From assembly GCA_944328665.1 (NCBI GenBank), contig CALVHS010000015.1:1-47118 (forward strand): a stretch of 47,118 nt of DNA. The letters run 5' to 3'. Position 1 is the stretch's first letter. The number at the start of each line of letters is the position of its first letter. This stretch comes from an uncultured Clostridia bacterium. GTDB lineage: Bacteria; Bacillota; Clostridia; Christensenellales; Borkfalkiaceae. A model generated the notes under the pieces. The model searched no databases, was not told where the DNA came from, and was given only the letters and a program-made list of their open reading frames with translations. Of this stretch, positions 24,092-32,298 are shown piece after piece. Made by a program: the position numbers and the translations under genes.

Positions 24092-24602
24092 ATCTTTGGG
24101 TCGGAGGCGTATCCCGCTCGATGCGCGTTCCGCAATAAGGACATTCGCCGAAAACGCCGCGGAAGGTGACCTGCGCCCCGCAGGACGGACATTCCCGCGT
24201 GTATTCGCGGTCGGAAAGCGCCCTGTTTTCGTTGAGGGCGACGCCGCTGTCCGTGCGGATATAGCCTACAAGATAGCGTTTACGGAACAGGGTGTCGATC
24301 TTTTCGCGGATATTTTTTTCGGGGATCCCCAGTTGTACGGCAAGTTCGCGCACGGTGTAAAGATGTTCTTCCTCGATCGCCGTGACGACACGCGCCAGCG
24401 AGCACTTCGAGCCGTACGCGACCCATCCGATCGGGCAGCCGTAAAACGCGGCGGCGAGACAGGCGATGCCGATCGCCCACAAGGCGGGCTGTCCGATCGA
24501 CAGCCCGAAGCCGAGCAGAAGGCCGCCTGCCGGGAATAAAAAGGTCAAAAACAGCGCCAAGAACAGCGCGCTCCGTGTTTTTGCATAGACGGGTTGTTTC
24601 AA
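24090..24602 (-). CDS. Membrane protein with winged-helix-like and zinc-ribbon domains
   Basis: A protein of 170 residues, TTG start 24602 preceded by AAAGAGG. The longer frame to 24674 runs through a strong promoter and is rejected. Two hydrophobic helices (ALFLALFLTFLFPAGGLLLGF and ALWAIGIACLAAAFYG) are followed by a cytosolic helix-turn-helix-like segment (YTVRELAVQLGIPEKNIREKIDTLFRKRYLVGYI). A C-terminal zinc ribbon CPSCG ... CPYCG closes it. I do not recognise a named family. It is divergent from an SPFH/zinc-ribbon gene, and the shared zinc-ribbon theme suggests a related membrane-associated role. Confidence 0.75.
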   Translation of the reverse strand: MKQPVYAKTRSALFLALFLTFLFPAGGLLLGFGLSIGQPALWAIGIACLAAAFYGCPIGWVAYGSKCSLARVVTAIEEEHLYTVRELAVQLGIPEKNIREKIDTLFRKRYLVGYIRTDSGVALNENRALSDREYTRECPSCGAQVTFRGVFGECPYCGTRIERDTPPTQR

Positions 24603-24632
24603 AGGGGTACCTCTTTGCCTGTTTCTGTATAT

Positions 24633-24661
24633 AGTATATTGCAATTTTCCCTCCTTGTCAA
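24633..24661 (-). promoter_or_regulatory. Promoter of the zinc-ribbon membrane protein
   Basis: On the minus strand: consensus TTGACA (24656-24661), 17-bp spacer, TATACT (24633-24638). It lies 31 bp upstream of TTG 24602 and fixes that start. Confidence 0.85.
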
Positions 24662-24729
24662 TCCTTCTTTCCATCCAAAGAGGGGATTTCCGCTTTTGCC
24701 GTGGAACGGAGACGAATCGTGTACGGGTC

Positions 24730-24758
24730 TTGACATTTCCCGCTTTTTTTGATATAGT
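24730..24758 (+). promoter_or_regulatory. Promoter of the SPFH gene
   Basis: TTGACA (24730-24735), 17-bp spacer, TATAGT (24753-24758). The ATG is at 24812 after AAAGGGAGGG. Confidence 0.85.
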
Positions 24759-24811
24759 GTATATGCAGTGGGTGAACGTTCCCGCGATCTATCAAAAGGG
24801 AGGGAAACGGT

Positions 24812-25849
24812 ATGGCTCTTTTACGGGTTATCGAATGGGTCGACCAAGACGAAAGCACCATCGTCCATAAAGCAAACATTGCGGAAAACTCCGTCAACCG
24901 CGGTTCTGTATTGAACGTGCGCGAGGGGCAGACGGCGGTCTTTTGTGATAAGGGGCGCATGGCGGACGTGTTTTTGCCGGGGTATTATAAACTCGATACG
25001 GACAGTATCCCCATCCTGACGAGGCTGCTTTCCTGGAAATACGGGTTTGAAAAACCTTTCAAATCGGACATCTATTTTGTCAGTTCCCGCCGGTTCATCA
25101 ATCAAAAATGGGGCACGCCTTCTCCCGTGATGATCCGTGACAAGGATTACGGGGCGGTGCGCGTGCGCGGTTATGGCACGTATGCTTTCCGCGTAAAGGA
25201 TGCCTTTGTGTTCATGCAAGAACTTTTCGGCACCCTCTCGTCTTTTTCGACGAAGGATATCGCCGATCAGATCCGCAGCATGCTGGTGATGGGGATCTCC
25301 GACGCGATCGGCGAAAGCGGGGTGTCGGTGCTCGACATGGCGGCGAACCTCATGGAATTGAGCGCGGCGGTGCGCGAGAGGCTTGCGCCGCGCTTCGATG
25401 CTTGGGGCATAGAATTGTGCGATTTCAACTTTGAAAGTTTTTCTCTGCCGCCGGAATTGGAAAAGGCGCTCGATGAAAGCGCGCGCCTCGGCATGCTCGG
25501 CAAAAATATCGACGTCTACACCCGCATCGCGCAGGCAGACGCGCTCAGAGAGGCGGCAAAAAACACGGGCGCTGCCGGCGGCACGATGGGGGCGGGCATC
25601 GGCATGGGAGTCGGGATGAGCATGGGGCAGATGTTGGCGAACATGAACAATACGCAGCCGTCCGCGCAGCAACAGCCCCCGCGCGGAAAAAAGTTTTGCG
25701 CGCATTGCGGTGCGGAGATCGCGCCCGGCGCTAAATTCTGTCCCGAGTGCGGGAAGGGGATCGCTGCGGCTGCCGTCTGTCCGCAGTGCGGGGCGCGGCT
25801 CACTTCGGAAGCAAAGTTTTGCCCCGAATGCGGCGGAAAAGTCAAATGA
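24812..25849 (+). CDS. SPFH/Band-7-like protein with two C-terminal zinc ribbons (YdjI-like)
   Basis: A protein of 345 residues. The N-terminal two thirds match the SPFH-type 'virion core protein' family typified by Bacillus YdjI (VNRGSVLNVREGQTAVF, LPGYYKLDTDSIPIL, VRVRGYGTYAFRV, ELCDFNFESFSLP). A Gly/Met-rich stretch (about 250-275) and a QPSAQQQPP linker lead to zinc ribbons with CAHCG/CPECG and CPQCG/CPECG. YdjI-type proteins act with PspA-like membrane-stress factors in Bacillus. No PspA homologue is seen here. There is no signal peptide or clear transmembrane helix. It is followed 24 bp later by a small membrane protein. Confidence 0.85.
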   Translation: MALLRVIEWVDQDESTIVHKANIAENSVNRGSVLNVREGQTAVFCDKGRMADVFLPGYYKLDTDSIPILTRLLSWKYGFEKPFKSDIYFVSSRRFINQKWGTPSPVMIRDKDYGAVRVRGYGTYAFRVKDAFVFMQELFGTLSSFSTKDIADQIRSMLVMGISDAIGESGVSVLDMAANLMELSAAVRERLAPRFDAWGIELCDFNFESFSLPPELEKALDESARLGMLGKNIDVYTRIAQADALREAAKNTGAAGGTMGAGIGMGVGMSMGQMLANMNNTQPSAQQQPPRGKKFCAHCGAEIAPGAKFCPECGKGIAAAAVCPQCGARLTSEAKFCPECGGKVK

Positions 25850-25873
25850 TCTGCGGAAAAGGAGAGTGCCTTC

Positions 25874-26347
25874 ATGTCAAAAAAATTTTTTTCGCGCCTT
25901 ATCGTCGCGCTCGCCTTTTTGGCGGCAGCGATCTTTTATCTTTTATCGGAGCTTCTTCCCGAACGGTTCGGCGGGTTTTCGCTCGCTTGGGCGGGCGTTC
26001 TTTTCGCGGGGATGAGCGGGCTTGCGCTGCTCGTCTCGGCGTTCGGCGTCAAAAATTCTGTCGCGCTGAAAAAATTGCAGATCGCGATCGGCTGTGTGCT
26101 CATCCTTGTGGCGGCCGTCTGCCTGTTTTTTGCGCTGGCGCTGCCCGATGCTCTTCTCCTTCCCGTCCTTTTTGTGATCGCCGCTTTTTTCCTTGTGCTC
26201 TGCACGTTCGTCGTCGGCGGCAAAAAATGGGACGATGGGGATAATCATAAGGCGGGATACAAATGCTACGACCGGCGCAAGGCGGAAGAGGAGAAGCTAG
26301 CAAAAAAAGAGGATGTATCGGAAGGCGAGGATCGCGCAGACCGATAA
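25874..26347 (+). CDS. Small four-helix membrane protein
   Basis: A protein of 157 residues with four predicted helices (LIVALAFLAAAIFYLLSELL, LAWAGVLFAGMSGLALLVSAF, LQIAIGCVLILVAAVCLFFALAL, LLPVLFVIAAFFLVLCTFVV). The charged cytosolic tail (about 110-157) is rich in Lys, Glu and Asp. I do not recognise the family. Placement directly after the SPFH gene suggests a shared transcript and perhaps a membrane partner for it. It ends 12 bp before a strong terminator. Confidence 0.75.
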   Translation: MSKKFFSRLIVALAFLAAAIFYLLSELLPERFGGFSLAWAGVLFAGMSGLALLVSAFGVKNSVALKKLQIAIGCVLILVAAVCLFFALALPDALLLPVLFVIAAFFLVLCTFVVGGKKWDDGDNHKAGYKCYDRRKAEEEKLAKKEDVSEGEDRADR

Positions 26348-26359
26348 TGTTTAAAAGTG

Positions 26360-26392
26360 ATACGGCGCGGAAGGGATGCTTCCGCGCCGTAT
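26360..26392. terminator. Bidirectional terminator between the membrane protein gene and groEL
   Basis: The arm 26360-26373 pairs perfectly with 26379-26392 (14 bp, loop GGATG). The plus side continues GGTTTTGTTTTT, giving a good T-run. It serves both convergent genes. Confidence 0.85.
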
Positions 26393-26412
26393 GGTTTTGT
26401 TTTTACAGCGGA

Positions 26413-28068
<1,656 letters not shown>

Positions 28069-28078
28069 CTATGCCGCC

Positions 28079-28363
28079 TTATTCGACGATGGCGAGGATG
28101 TCGCCCTGCTTGATGATCGTAAACTCCTTGCCGTCCACCTTAAATTCGCTGCCCGAATACTTTGAGTAGAGAATGGTGTCGCCCACTTTCACGACCATCT
28201 TCACTTCTTTGCCGTCCACCGTGCCGCCGGGGCCGACCGCGACTACGCGCGCCGTTTGCGGTTTTTCCTGCGCGGAAGAGGGAAGGATGAAACCGCTCTT
28301 GGTCTTTTCTTCCTTTTCTACGCTTTCCACAACAACTTTATCAAATAAAGGTTTGATGTTCAT
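28079..28363 (-). CDS. groES: Co-chaperonin GroES
   Basis: The heptameric lid of GroEL, 94 residues, with N-terminus MNIKPLFDKVVVE, mobile-loop region EEKTKSGFILPSSAQEK and VKVGDTILYSKYSG. I start at ATG 28363, eight bases after GGAGG. The frame extends to a TTG at 28378, but that codon lies inside the ribosome site. Upstream are a consensus promoter and a CIRCE operator, so HrcA-type heat-shock control is expected. No hrcA gene is in this window. Confidence 0.98.
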   Translation of the reverse strand: MNIKPLFDKVVVESVEKEEKTKSGFILPSSAQEKPQTARVVAVGPGGTVDGKEVKMVVKVGDTILYSKYSGSEFKVDGKEFTIIKQGDILAIVE

Positions 28364-28394
28364 AGAAACTGCCTCCAAAATTATTCCGTATCGG

Positions 28395-28421
28395 TTAGCA
28401 CTTGTTGTATCAGAGTGCTAA
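28395..28421. promoter_or_regulatory. CIRCE operator (HrcA site) of groESL
   Basis: TTAGCACTT (28395-28403), nine-base spacer, GAGTGCTAA (28413-28421). This is one mismatch from the CIRCE consensus. It begins 11 bp downstream of the groES -10 and so covers the transcription start. Confidence 0.95.
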
Positions 28422-28431
28422 TTTACTATAT

Positions 28432-28459
28432 ATTATATTCAAACCGAAACAAATGTCAA
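28432..28459 (-). promoter_or_regulatory. groESL promoter
   Basis: On the minus strand: TTGACA (28454-28459), 16-bp spacer, TATAAT (28432-28437), directly upstream of the CIRCE element. Confidence 0.88.
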
Positions 28460-28486
28460 ATGTTTTGCACCCAAAAAACGAAAAAA

Positions 28487-28513
28487 TTAGCACTCTTTTT
28501 GTAAAAGTGCTAA
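28487..28513. promoter_or_regulatory. Second CIRCE element upstream of the groESL promoter
   Basis: TTAGCACTC (28487-28495), nine-base spacer, AAGTGCTAA (28505-28513), again one mismatch from the consensus. It lies 27 bp upstream of the groES -35 and 92 bp before the divergent ECF sigma promoter, so it may strengthen HrcA binding or touch the divergent transcript. The stretch 28514-28604 shows no further feature. Confidence 0.88.
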
Positions 28514-28604
28514 AACACGGGATTTCCGTTTGCAGCGGGAGCGCCGAGGCGGTGTGCGCCTGCAAAGCTCGCGGCGGAAAATATTCTTACAAAATAAAAA
28601 ATTT

Positions 28605-28630
28605 TGTAACAAACGGGTGTGAAAAGCGTC
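28605..28630 (+). promoter_or_regulatory. ECF-type promoter of the sigma/anti-sigma operon
   Basis: TGTAAC (28605-28610), 16-bp spacer, CGTC (28627-28630). This fits the AAC / CGTC signature of extracytoplasmic-function sigma promoters, so the downstream sigma factor probably drives its own operon. I see no sigma-A promoter here. Confidence 0.6.
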
Positions 28631-28655
28631 ATATTTACGGAAGGAACGAGGGTCT

Positions 28656-29126
28656 ATGAAAGAATTAGAGACATTCTACAATACCTATTATGCGCAGGTG
28701 TTCGCCTTCAGCCTGACGCTCACCCGCAACAGGGCGGATGCGGAGGATCTCGCTTCCGAGACCTTTTACCGCGCCATTTCGCATGCGGACAAGTTCCGCG
28801 GCACCTGTAAAATGAGCGTCTGGCTGTGCGCCATCGCCAAAAACCTCTTTCTCGATGAGTGCCGGCGGCGCAAAAGGCGGCAGCCTTCCGCACCGCAGCC
28901 GGGGCTATCCGCCGAGGAGCGGGAGAGCGCGGGGGAGATCCTTGCGTTTGCCGAGGCGCTGCCCGATCCCTTCCGCACCGTATTTCTCATGCGTACGGTA
29001 GGGGATGCGGAGTATGCCGATATCGCACAGCTCTTTGCAAAGAGCGAAAGCTGGGCGCGCGTCACCTTTCACCGCGCCCGTATGAAGATCGCGGAAAAAA
29101 TCAGGCGACAGGAGGATGACGTATGA
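28656..29126 (+). CDS. ECF RNA polymerase sigma factor
   Basis: A protein of 156 residues. Region 2 is FYNTYYAQVFAFSLTLTRNRADAEDLASETFYRAI ... KMSVWLCAIAKNLFLDECRRRKRR, and region 4 is LPDPFRTVFLMRTVGDAEYADIAQLFAKSESWARVTFHRARMKI. There is no region 1 or 3, as usual for ECF factors. It shares a four-base ATGA overlap with the anti-sigma gene. The inducing signal is unknown; cell-envelope stress is the common theme. The upstream TGTAAC-CGTC promoter suggests autoregulation. Confidence 0.95.
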   Translation: MKELETFYNTYYAQVFAFSLTLTRNRADAEDLASETFYRAISHADKFRGTCKMSVWLCAIAKNLFLDECRRRKRRQPSAPQPGLSAEERESAGEILAFAEALPDPFRTVFLMRTVGDAEYADIAQLFAKSESWARVTFHRARMKIAEKIRRQEDDV

Positions 29127-30073
29127 ACGAGTGCAAATTGTGTGAGGATCTGCTCCCCCTCTATGTGGACGGGGCGCTGAACGAGGAGAGCATGCAGTTC
29201 GTGCGCGCGCATCTCGACGCGTGCGAAGAGTGCCGTAAAAAATATGGGGAAATGACTTCGGCCGCCCTCCCCCTTCCCGAAGCAGACCCTCCCGAAGCGG
29301 GGCCGTTGGCGGCGATTGGGAAAAAGATCACGCGTAAGACGATCTTGATCACGGCGGTTGCCGTCCTCTTGTGTGCGGTCATCGCCTTTTGCGCCGCTTT
29401 TTTCGGCGTGCGCGTACATGCGCTCTATCCCGCAAGTTACAGGGGGGGCATATGGTCGGATGAGATGTTCGCAAAAAAAGTCATGCCCGCTCTCACCGTC
29501 GCTTCCGGCGCGCCGAACAATACCGAATATCGCAACGACGGCGTAAACAATTCGGCGGGGGATGCCGCCGTCCGTTTTGCTCTTCCGGACGATATGCAGC
29601 CTATTGCGGAAACTCCCCATATCTTTGTGGGAGAGGACGGGGGCTATCTCTCCTTTACCTTTGAAACGGAGGCGGAGGCGGCTTGGTATTATCCCAATTA
29701 TGAACTCTACAGCGTACTGTATTCCCGTCCCGCGCGCTCCTATGTGGAATTATGCCGATTCATTCTCGAATATGACCTCGGTGAAGTCAACGTCTTTTCG
29801 TCCATGCACGATATCCGCATCGCCTCGGCGGTGCGGGATATGCGCGCCATAGTGAGCGTTGCGAACAGTTCACGTGAAAAGGGAGAGTATTATCCCGTCG
29901 ACGGCGGGCTCGACGGGTTTGCGGTCACGCCTTCCGCGGAAGAAGGGGTATGGTTCCTCTGCCTGGAACAGGAGCGCACGATCTGCCATATCCTCATCGC
30001 CGATCCGGGCGGTATCGGCGCTTCCCGTGAGAGCGTTGCGCGGTTCCTCGGTTCTGTGGAATTGCTCGTCTGA
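29123..30073 (+). CDS. Membrane-bound zinc-finger anti-sigma factor
   Basis: A protein of 316 residues. The N-terminal ZAS/zf-HC2 domain is MNECKLCEDLLPLYVDGALN followed by HLDACEECRKK (His-x3-Cys-x2-Cys). One transmembrane helix (ILITAVAVLLCAVIAFCAAFFGV, about 75-97) leads to an extracytoplasmic sensor of about 215 residues that I do not recognise. It binds and holds the co-encoded ECF sigma factor until a signal releases it. Translation is coupled to the sigma gene by a four-base overlap. A strong terminator follows. Confidence 0.9.
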   Translation: MNECKLCEDLLPLYVDGALNEESMQFVRAHLDACEECRKKYGEMTSAALPLPEADPPEAGPLAAIGKKITRKTILITAVAVLLCAVIAFCAAFFGVRVHALYPASYRGGIWSDEMFAKKVMPALTVASGAPNNTEYRNDGVNNSAGDAAVRFALPDDMQPIAETPHIFVGEDGGYLSFTFETEAEAAWYYPNYELYSVLYSRPARSYVELCRFILEYDLGEVNVFSSMHDIRIASAVRDMRAIVSVANSSREKGEYYPVDGGLDGFAVTPSAEEGVWFLCLEQERTICHILIADPGGIGASRESVARFLGSVELLV

Positions 30074-30092
30074 ACGTTGACGGTTCCGTCTG

Positions 30093-30120
30093 CGGGCGCG
30101 GCGTCTGCCGCGCCCGTTTT
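30093..30120 (+). terminator. Terminator of the sigma/anti-sigma operon
   Basis: CGGGCGCGGC (30093-30102) pairs perfectly with GCCGCGCCCG (30107-30116), loop GTCT, then TTTT. Confidence 0.85.
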
Positions 30121-30162
30121 CTCCGGAAAGGGCGTCTGCCTTGAGGGAATTTGTCCCCGTGC

Positions 30163-30191
30163 TTGCTTTTTATTTTTATATATGTTACAAT
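30163..30191 (+). promoter_or_regulatory. Promoter of the dCMP deaminase-cyclophilin operon
   Basis: TTGCTT (30163-30168), 17-bp spacer, TACAAT (30186-30191), followed by AAAGGAGAAGG and ATG 30212. Confidence 0.7.
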
Positions 30192-30211
30192 GATAAAAAG
30201 GAGAAGGAACG

Positions 30212-30676
30212 ATGAATAAATGGGACAAACGATTTATGGAACTTACAGAAACGGTCGCGGGTTGGTCGAGCTGTTTTCAGGAGAACAGGCATGTCGGTGC
30301 GGTCATCGTGCTGGATAAGCGCGTCTTGACGACGGGGTACAACGGCGCGCCGGCGGGGATCGAGAGCTGTGCGGACAAGGGAGAGTGCCTTCGCCGCAAG
30401 CTGAATGTGCCCAGCGGCACGCGGCAGGAACTCTGTTATGCCGTTCATGCCGAACAGAACGCCATCATCCAGGCGGCGCGCCTCGGCGTCAAGATCGGCG
30501 GCGCCACCTTATATTGCACTCATCAGCCGTGCGTCATCTGCGCCAAGATGATCATCAACGCGGGGATCGCGCGCGTCGTCTATAAGGAAGGGTATCCGGA
30601 TGAATTTTCCGTGCGGCTTTTCCGTGAAGCGGGCGTGCTTCTGCAAAAATACGAAGATATTGAAAAGGAGGAATAA
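30212..30676 (+). CDS. Deoxycytidylate (dCMP) deaminase family protein
   Basis: Zinc deaminase expected to convert dCMP to dUMP for thymidylate synthesis, 154 residues. The zinc site is HAEQNAII (His and catalytic Glu near 79-81) with PCVICAKM (two Cys near 107 and 110). The N-terminal WDKRFMELTETVAGWSSCFQ and GYNGAPAGIESC match ComEB/dCMP deaminases. It ends one base before the cyclophilin start and shares its promoter. Confidence 0.93.
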   Translation: MNKWDKRFMELTETVAGWSSCFQENRHVGAVIVLDKRVLTTGYNGAPAGIESCADKGECLRRKLNVPSGTRQELCYAVHAEQNAIIQAARLGVKIGGATLYCTHQPCVICAKMIINAGIARVVYKEGYPDEFSVRLFREAGVLLQKYEDIEKEE

Positions 30677-30677
30677 G

Positions 30678-31211
30678 ATGAAAAATCCCGTCGTAACGAT
30701 CGAAATGCAGGACGGAAAGGTCATCAAGGCGGAATTGTATCCGGACAAGGCGCCCAATACCGTCAATAATTTTCTCTCCCTCGTCAAAAACGGCTTTTAT
30801 GACGGGCTCTGTTTCCACCGCGTCATCGAAGGGTTCATGATCCAGGGGGGAGACCCCGCGGGCAACGGCACGGGCGGCCCCGGCTATGCCATTCAAGGGG
30901 AATTCCGCTCCAACGGCTTTGCGCAGAACGACGTCAAACATCTGCGCGGCGTGCTTTCCATGGCGCGTTCGATGATGCCGGACAGCGCCGGCTCACAGTT
31001 TTTTATCATGCACGAAAACGCGGCGCACCTCGACGGGCAGTATGCGGCGTTCGGCAAGGTCATCGAAGGGATGGATGCCGTGGATGCGATCGCTTGCACG
31101 GATACGGATATGCGTGACAGGCCGCGCACGCCGCAGATCATGCAAAAAGTCACCGCGGAGACGTTCGGCGCGGAATATCCCGAACCGAAGCGGATGCGGC
31201 GCTCATTTTGA
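30678..31211 (+). CDS. Cyclophilin-type peptidyl-prolyl cis-trans isomerase
   Basis: Cytosolic prolyl isomerase, 177 residues, no signal peptide. Cyclophilin core motifs are FHRVIEGFMIQGGDP (catalytic Arg in FHRV), GTGGPGYAIQGEF, GVLSMARSMMPDSAGSQFFIMHENAAHLDGQYAAFGKV. The frame is open from 30600, but ATG 30678 follows AAGGAGGAA. It is the second gene of a two-gene operon with dCMP deaminase. Its end overlaps the convergent AraC gene by nine bases. I see no separate terminator there. Confidence 0.95.
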   Translation: MKNPVVTIEMQDGKVIKAELYPDKAPNTVNNFLSLVKNGFYDGLCFHRVIEGFMIQGGDPAGNGTGGPGYAIQGEFRSNGFAQNDVKHLRGVLSMARSMMPDSAGSQFFIMHENAAHLDGQYAAFGKVIEGMDAVDAIACTDTDMRDRPRTPQIMQKVTAETFGAEYPEPKRMRRSF

Positions 31212-32177
31212 GCGTTCCGCTTGTTGCTTCCGATAGCGGAAGGGAGAGACGCCGTATTTTTGGCGGAACATGCGGTGAAAGTGCGTCTGATTTTCGTAAC
31301 CGACCGTGCGGATGATCTCATCCACGCTCAGCTTTGTGTCGGTCAGAAGCCGCTCCGCTACGCGCAGCCGCTCTTCGATGAGGAGGGCGCGGAAGGGCTT
31401 GCCGTATAATTCAGTGATACGCCTCGACAGGTAGACGGGAGAATATCCGAGTTCGTCCGCGAGGTCTGAAAGCCGCGCCCGCGGATATTGCCTCGATATA
31501 TAGGAAGTGACCCTCTGTTTAAATTGCATTTCCGGGGAAGAGAGGGTAATGTTGTTGGCGAGCGTTTCGCGGTAATAGGACAGATAGGAAAACAGCAGGG
31601 AGACGATCTGCGTCAGGATGCCGTGATCCGCGGCGCCGTTTTGGGCGAGCGCATAGATGAGGTTGTCCATCAGATTGCGGATGGGAAAGGTATCTTTGGT
31701 GCGAAAGTGCAGATATTCCCCCTCGCCCGCTTCATCGAAGTTGCGCGTCAAAAAGGTGCTGATGATGGGGTTATCCCGCACGTTGTGGAAGATATATTGC
31801 AAAAATCCGTCGGCAAGGATGAAGTTGATGCCGATGTCCGTGCGTTCCGCGCGCAGGACGGCATGGCGGATATGTCTGTTCAAAAAGAGGATATCGCCGC
31901 TTTGCAGGACGATCTTCTTTCCGTCGACGACATGGGTGATGCTGCCCGCATAGACATACATGAATTCCATATAATCGTGCCCGTGTTCCGGAAAGTCGGT
32001 GAAGCGGGTGTGCAGGCGCAAGTCGATCTGTTTGTGCCCGCCCAGCATCTTTTTGCTGTTGACGATAAATTTGTCCGAAAGGGTATAGTCGTCCTTTCGG
32101 ATATTTTTTTGCCCCTGCAGGATATTCTTTTCTTCGTTCGTAAGGCGCGTCAGCCTATCGATGATCTCTTTCTCCAT
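31203..32177 (-). CDS. AraC family regulator, probable L-rhamnose operon activator
   Basis: A protein of 324 residues from ATG 32177. The N-terminal cupin-like sensor is HTRFTDFPEHGHDYMEFMYVYAGSITHVVDGKKIVLQSGDILFLNRH. The C-terminal double HTH (about 220-320) includes RLSDLADELGYSPVYLSRRITELYGKPF and LSVDEIIRTVGYENQTHFHRMFRQKYGVSPFRYR. Its position, divergent from rhaBAD, makes it the likely rhamnose-responsive regulator. The promoter -10 ends seven bases before this ATG and no ribosome site precedes it, so the mRNA appears leaderless. The upstream ATG at 32195 lies within the promoter. Confidence 0.9.
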   Translation of the reverse strand: MEKEIIDRLTRLTNEEKNILQGQKNIRKDDYTLSDKFIVNSKKMLGGHKQIDLRLHTRFTDFPEHGHDYMEFMYVYAGSITHVVDGKKIVLQSGDILFLNRHIRHAVLRAERTDIGINFILADGFLQYIFHNVRDNPIISTFLTRNFDEAGEGEYLHFRTKDTFPIRNLMDNLIYALAQNGAADHGILTQIVSLLFSYLSYYRETLANNITLSSPEMQFKQRVTSYISRQYPRARLSDLADELGYSPVYLSRRITELYGKPFRALLIEERLRVAERLLTDTKLSVDEIIRTVGYENQTHFHRMFRQKYGVSPFRYRKQQAERSK

Positions 32178-32183
32178 GCAAAC

Positions 32184-32212
32184 AGTATAACACAAAATGG
32201 ACGAGAAGTCAA
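32184..32212 (-). promoter_or_regulatory. Promoter of the AraC regulator (leaderless)
   Basis: On the minus strand: TTGACT (32207-32212), 17-bp spacer, TATACT (32184-32189). A start seven bases after the -10 falls exactly on the A of ATG 32177. Confidence 0.8.
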
Positions 32213-32243
32213 TTACCGTCAGTTTTTTGCTTGCATAGTGTCA

Positions 32244-32272
32244 TTGTTTAATATCTGCATTTCTGTTATAAT
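32244..32272 (+). promoter_or_regulatory. rhaBAD promoter
   Basis: TTGTTT (32244-32249), 17-bp spacer, TATAAT (32267-32272), then AAAGGGG before ATG 32299. The -35 lies 32 bp from the AraC gene's -35, leaving a shared control region. Confidence 0.75.
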
Positions 32273-32298
32273 AGAAAAAAAGAAAGGGGACGGAACGC

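Noticed and set aside
24603..24674. N-terminal extension of the zinc-ribbon membrane protein
   Set aside because: A TTGACA-17-TATACT promoter lies within it, and the downstream TTG has a proper ribosome site.
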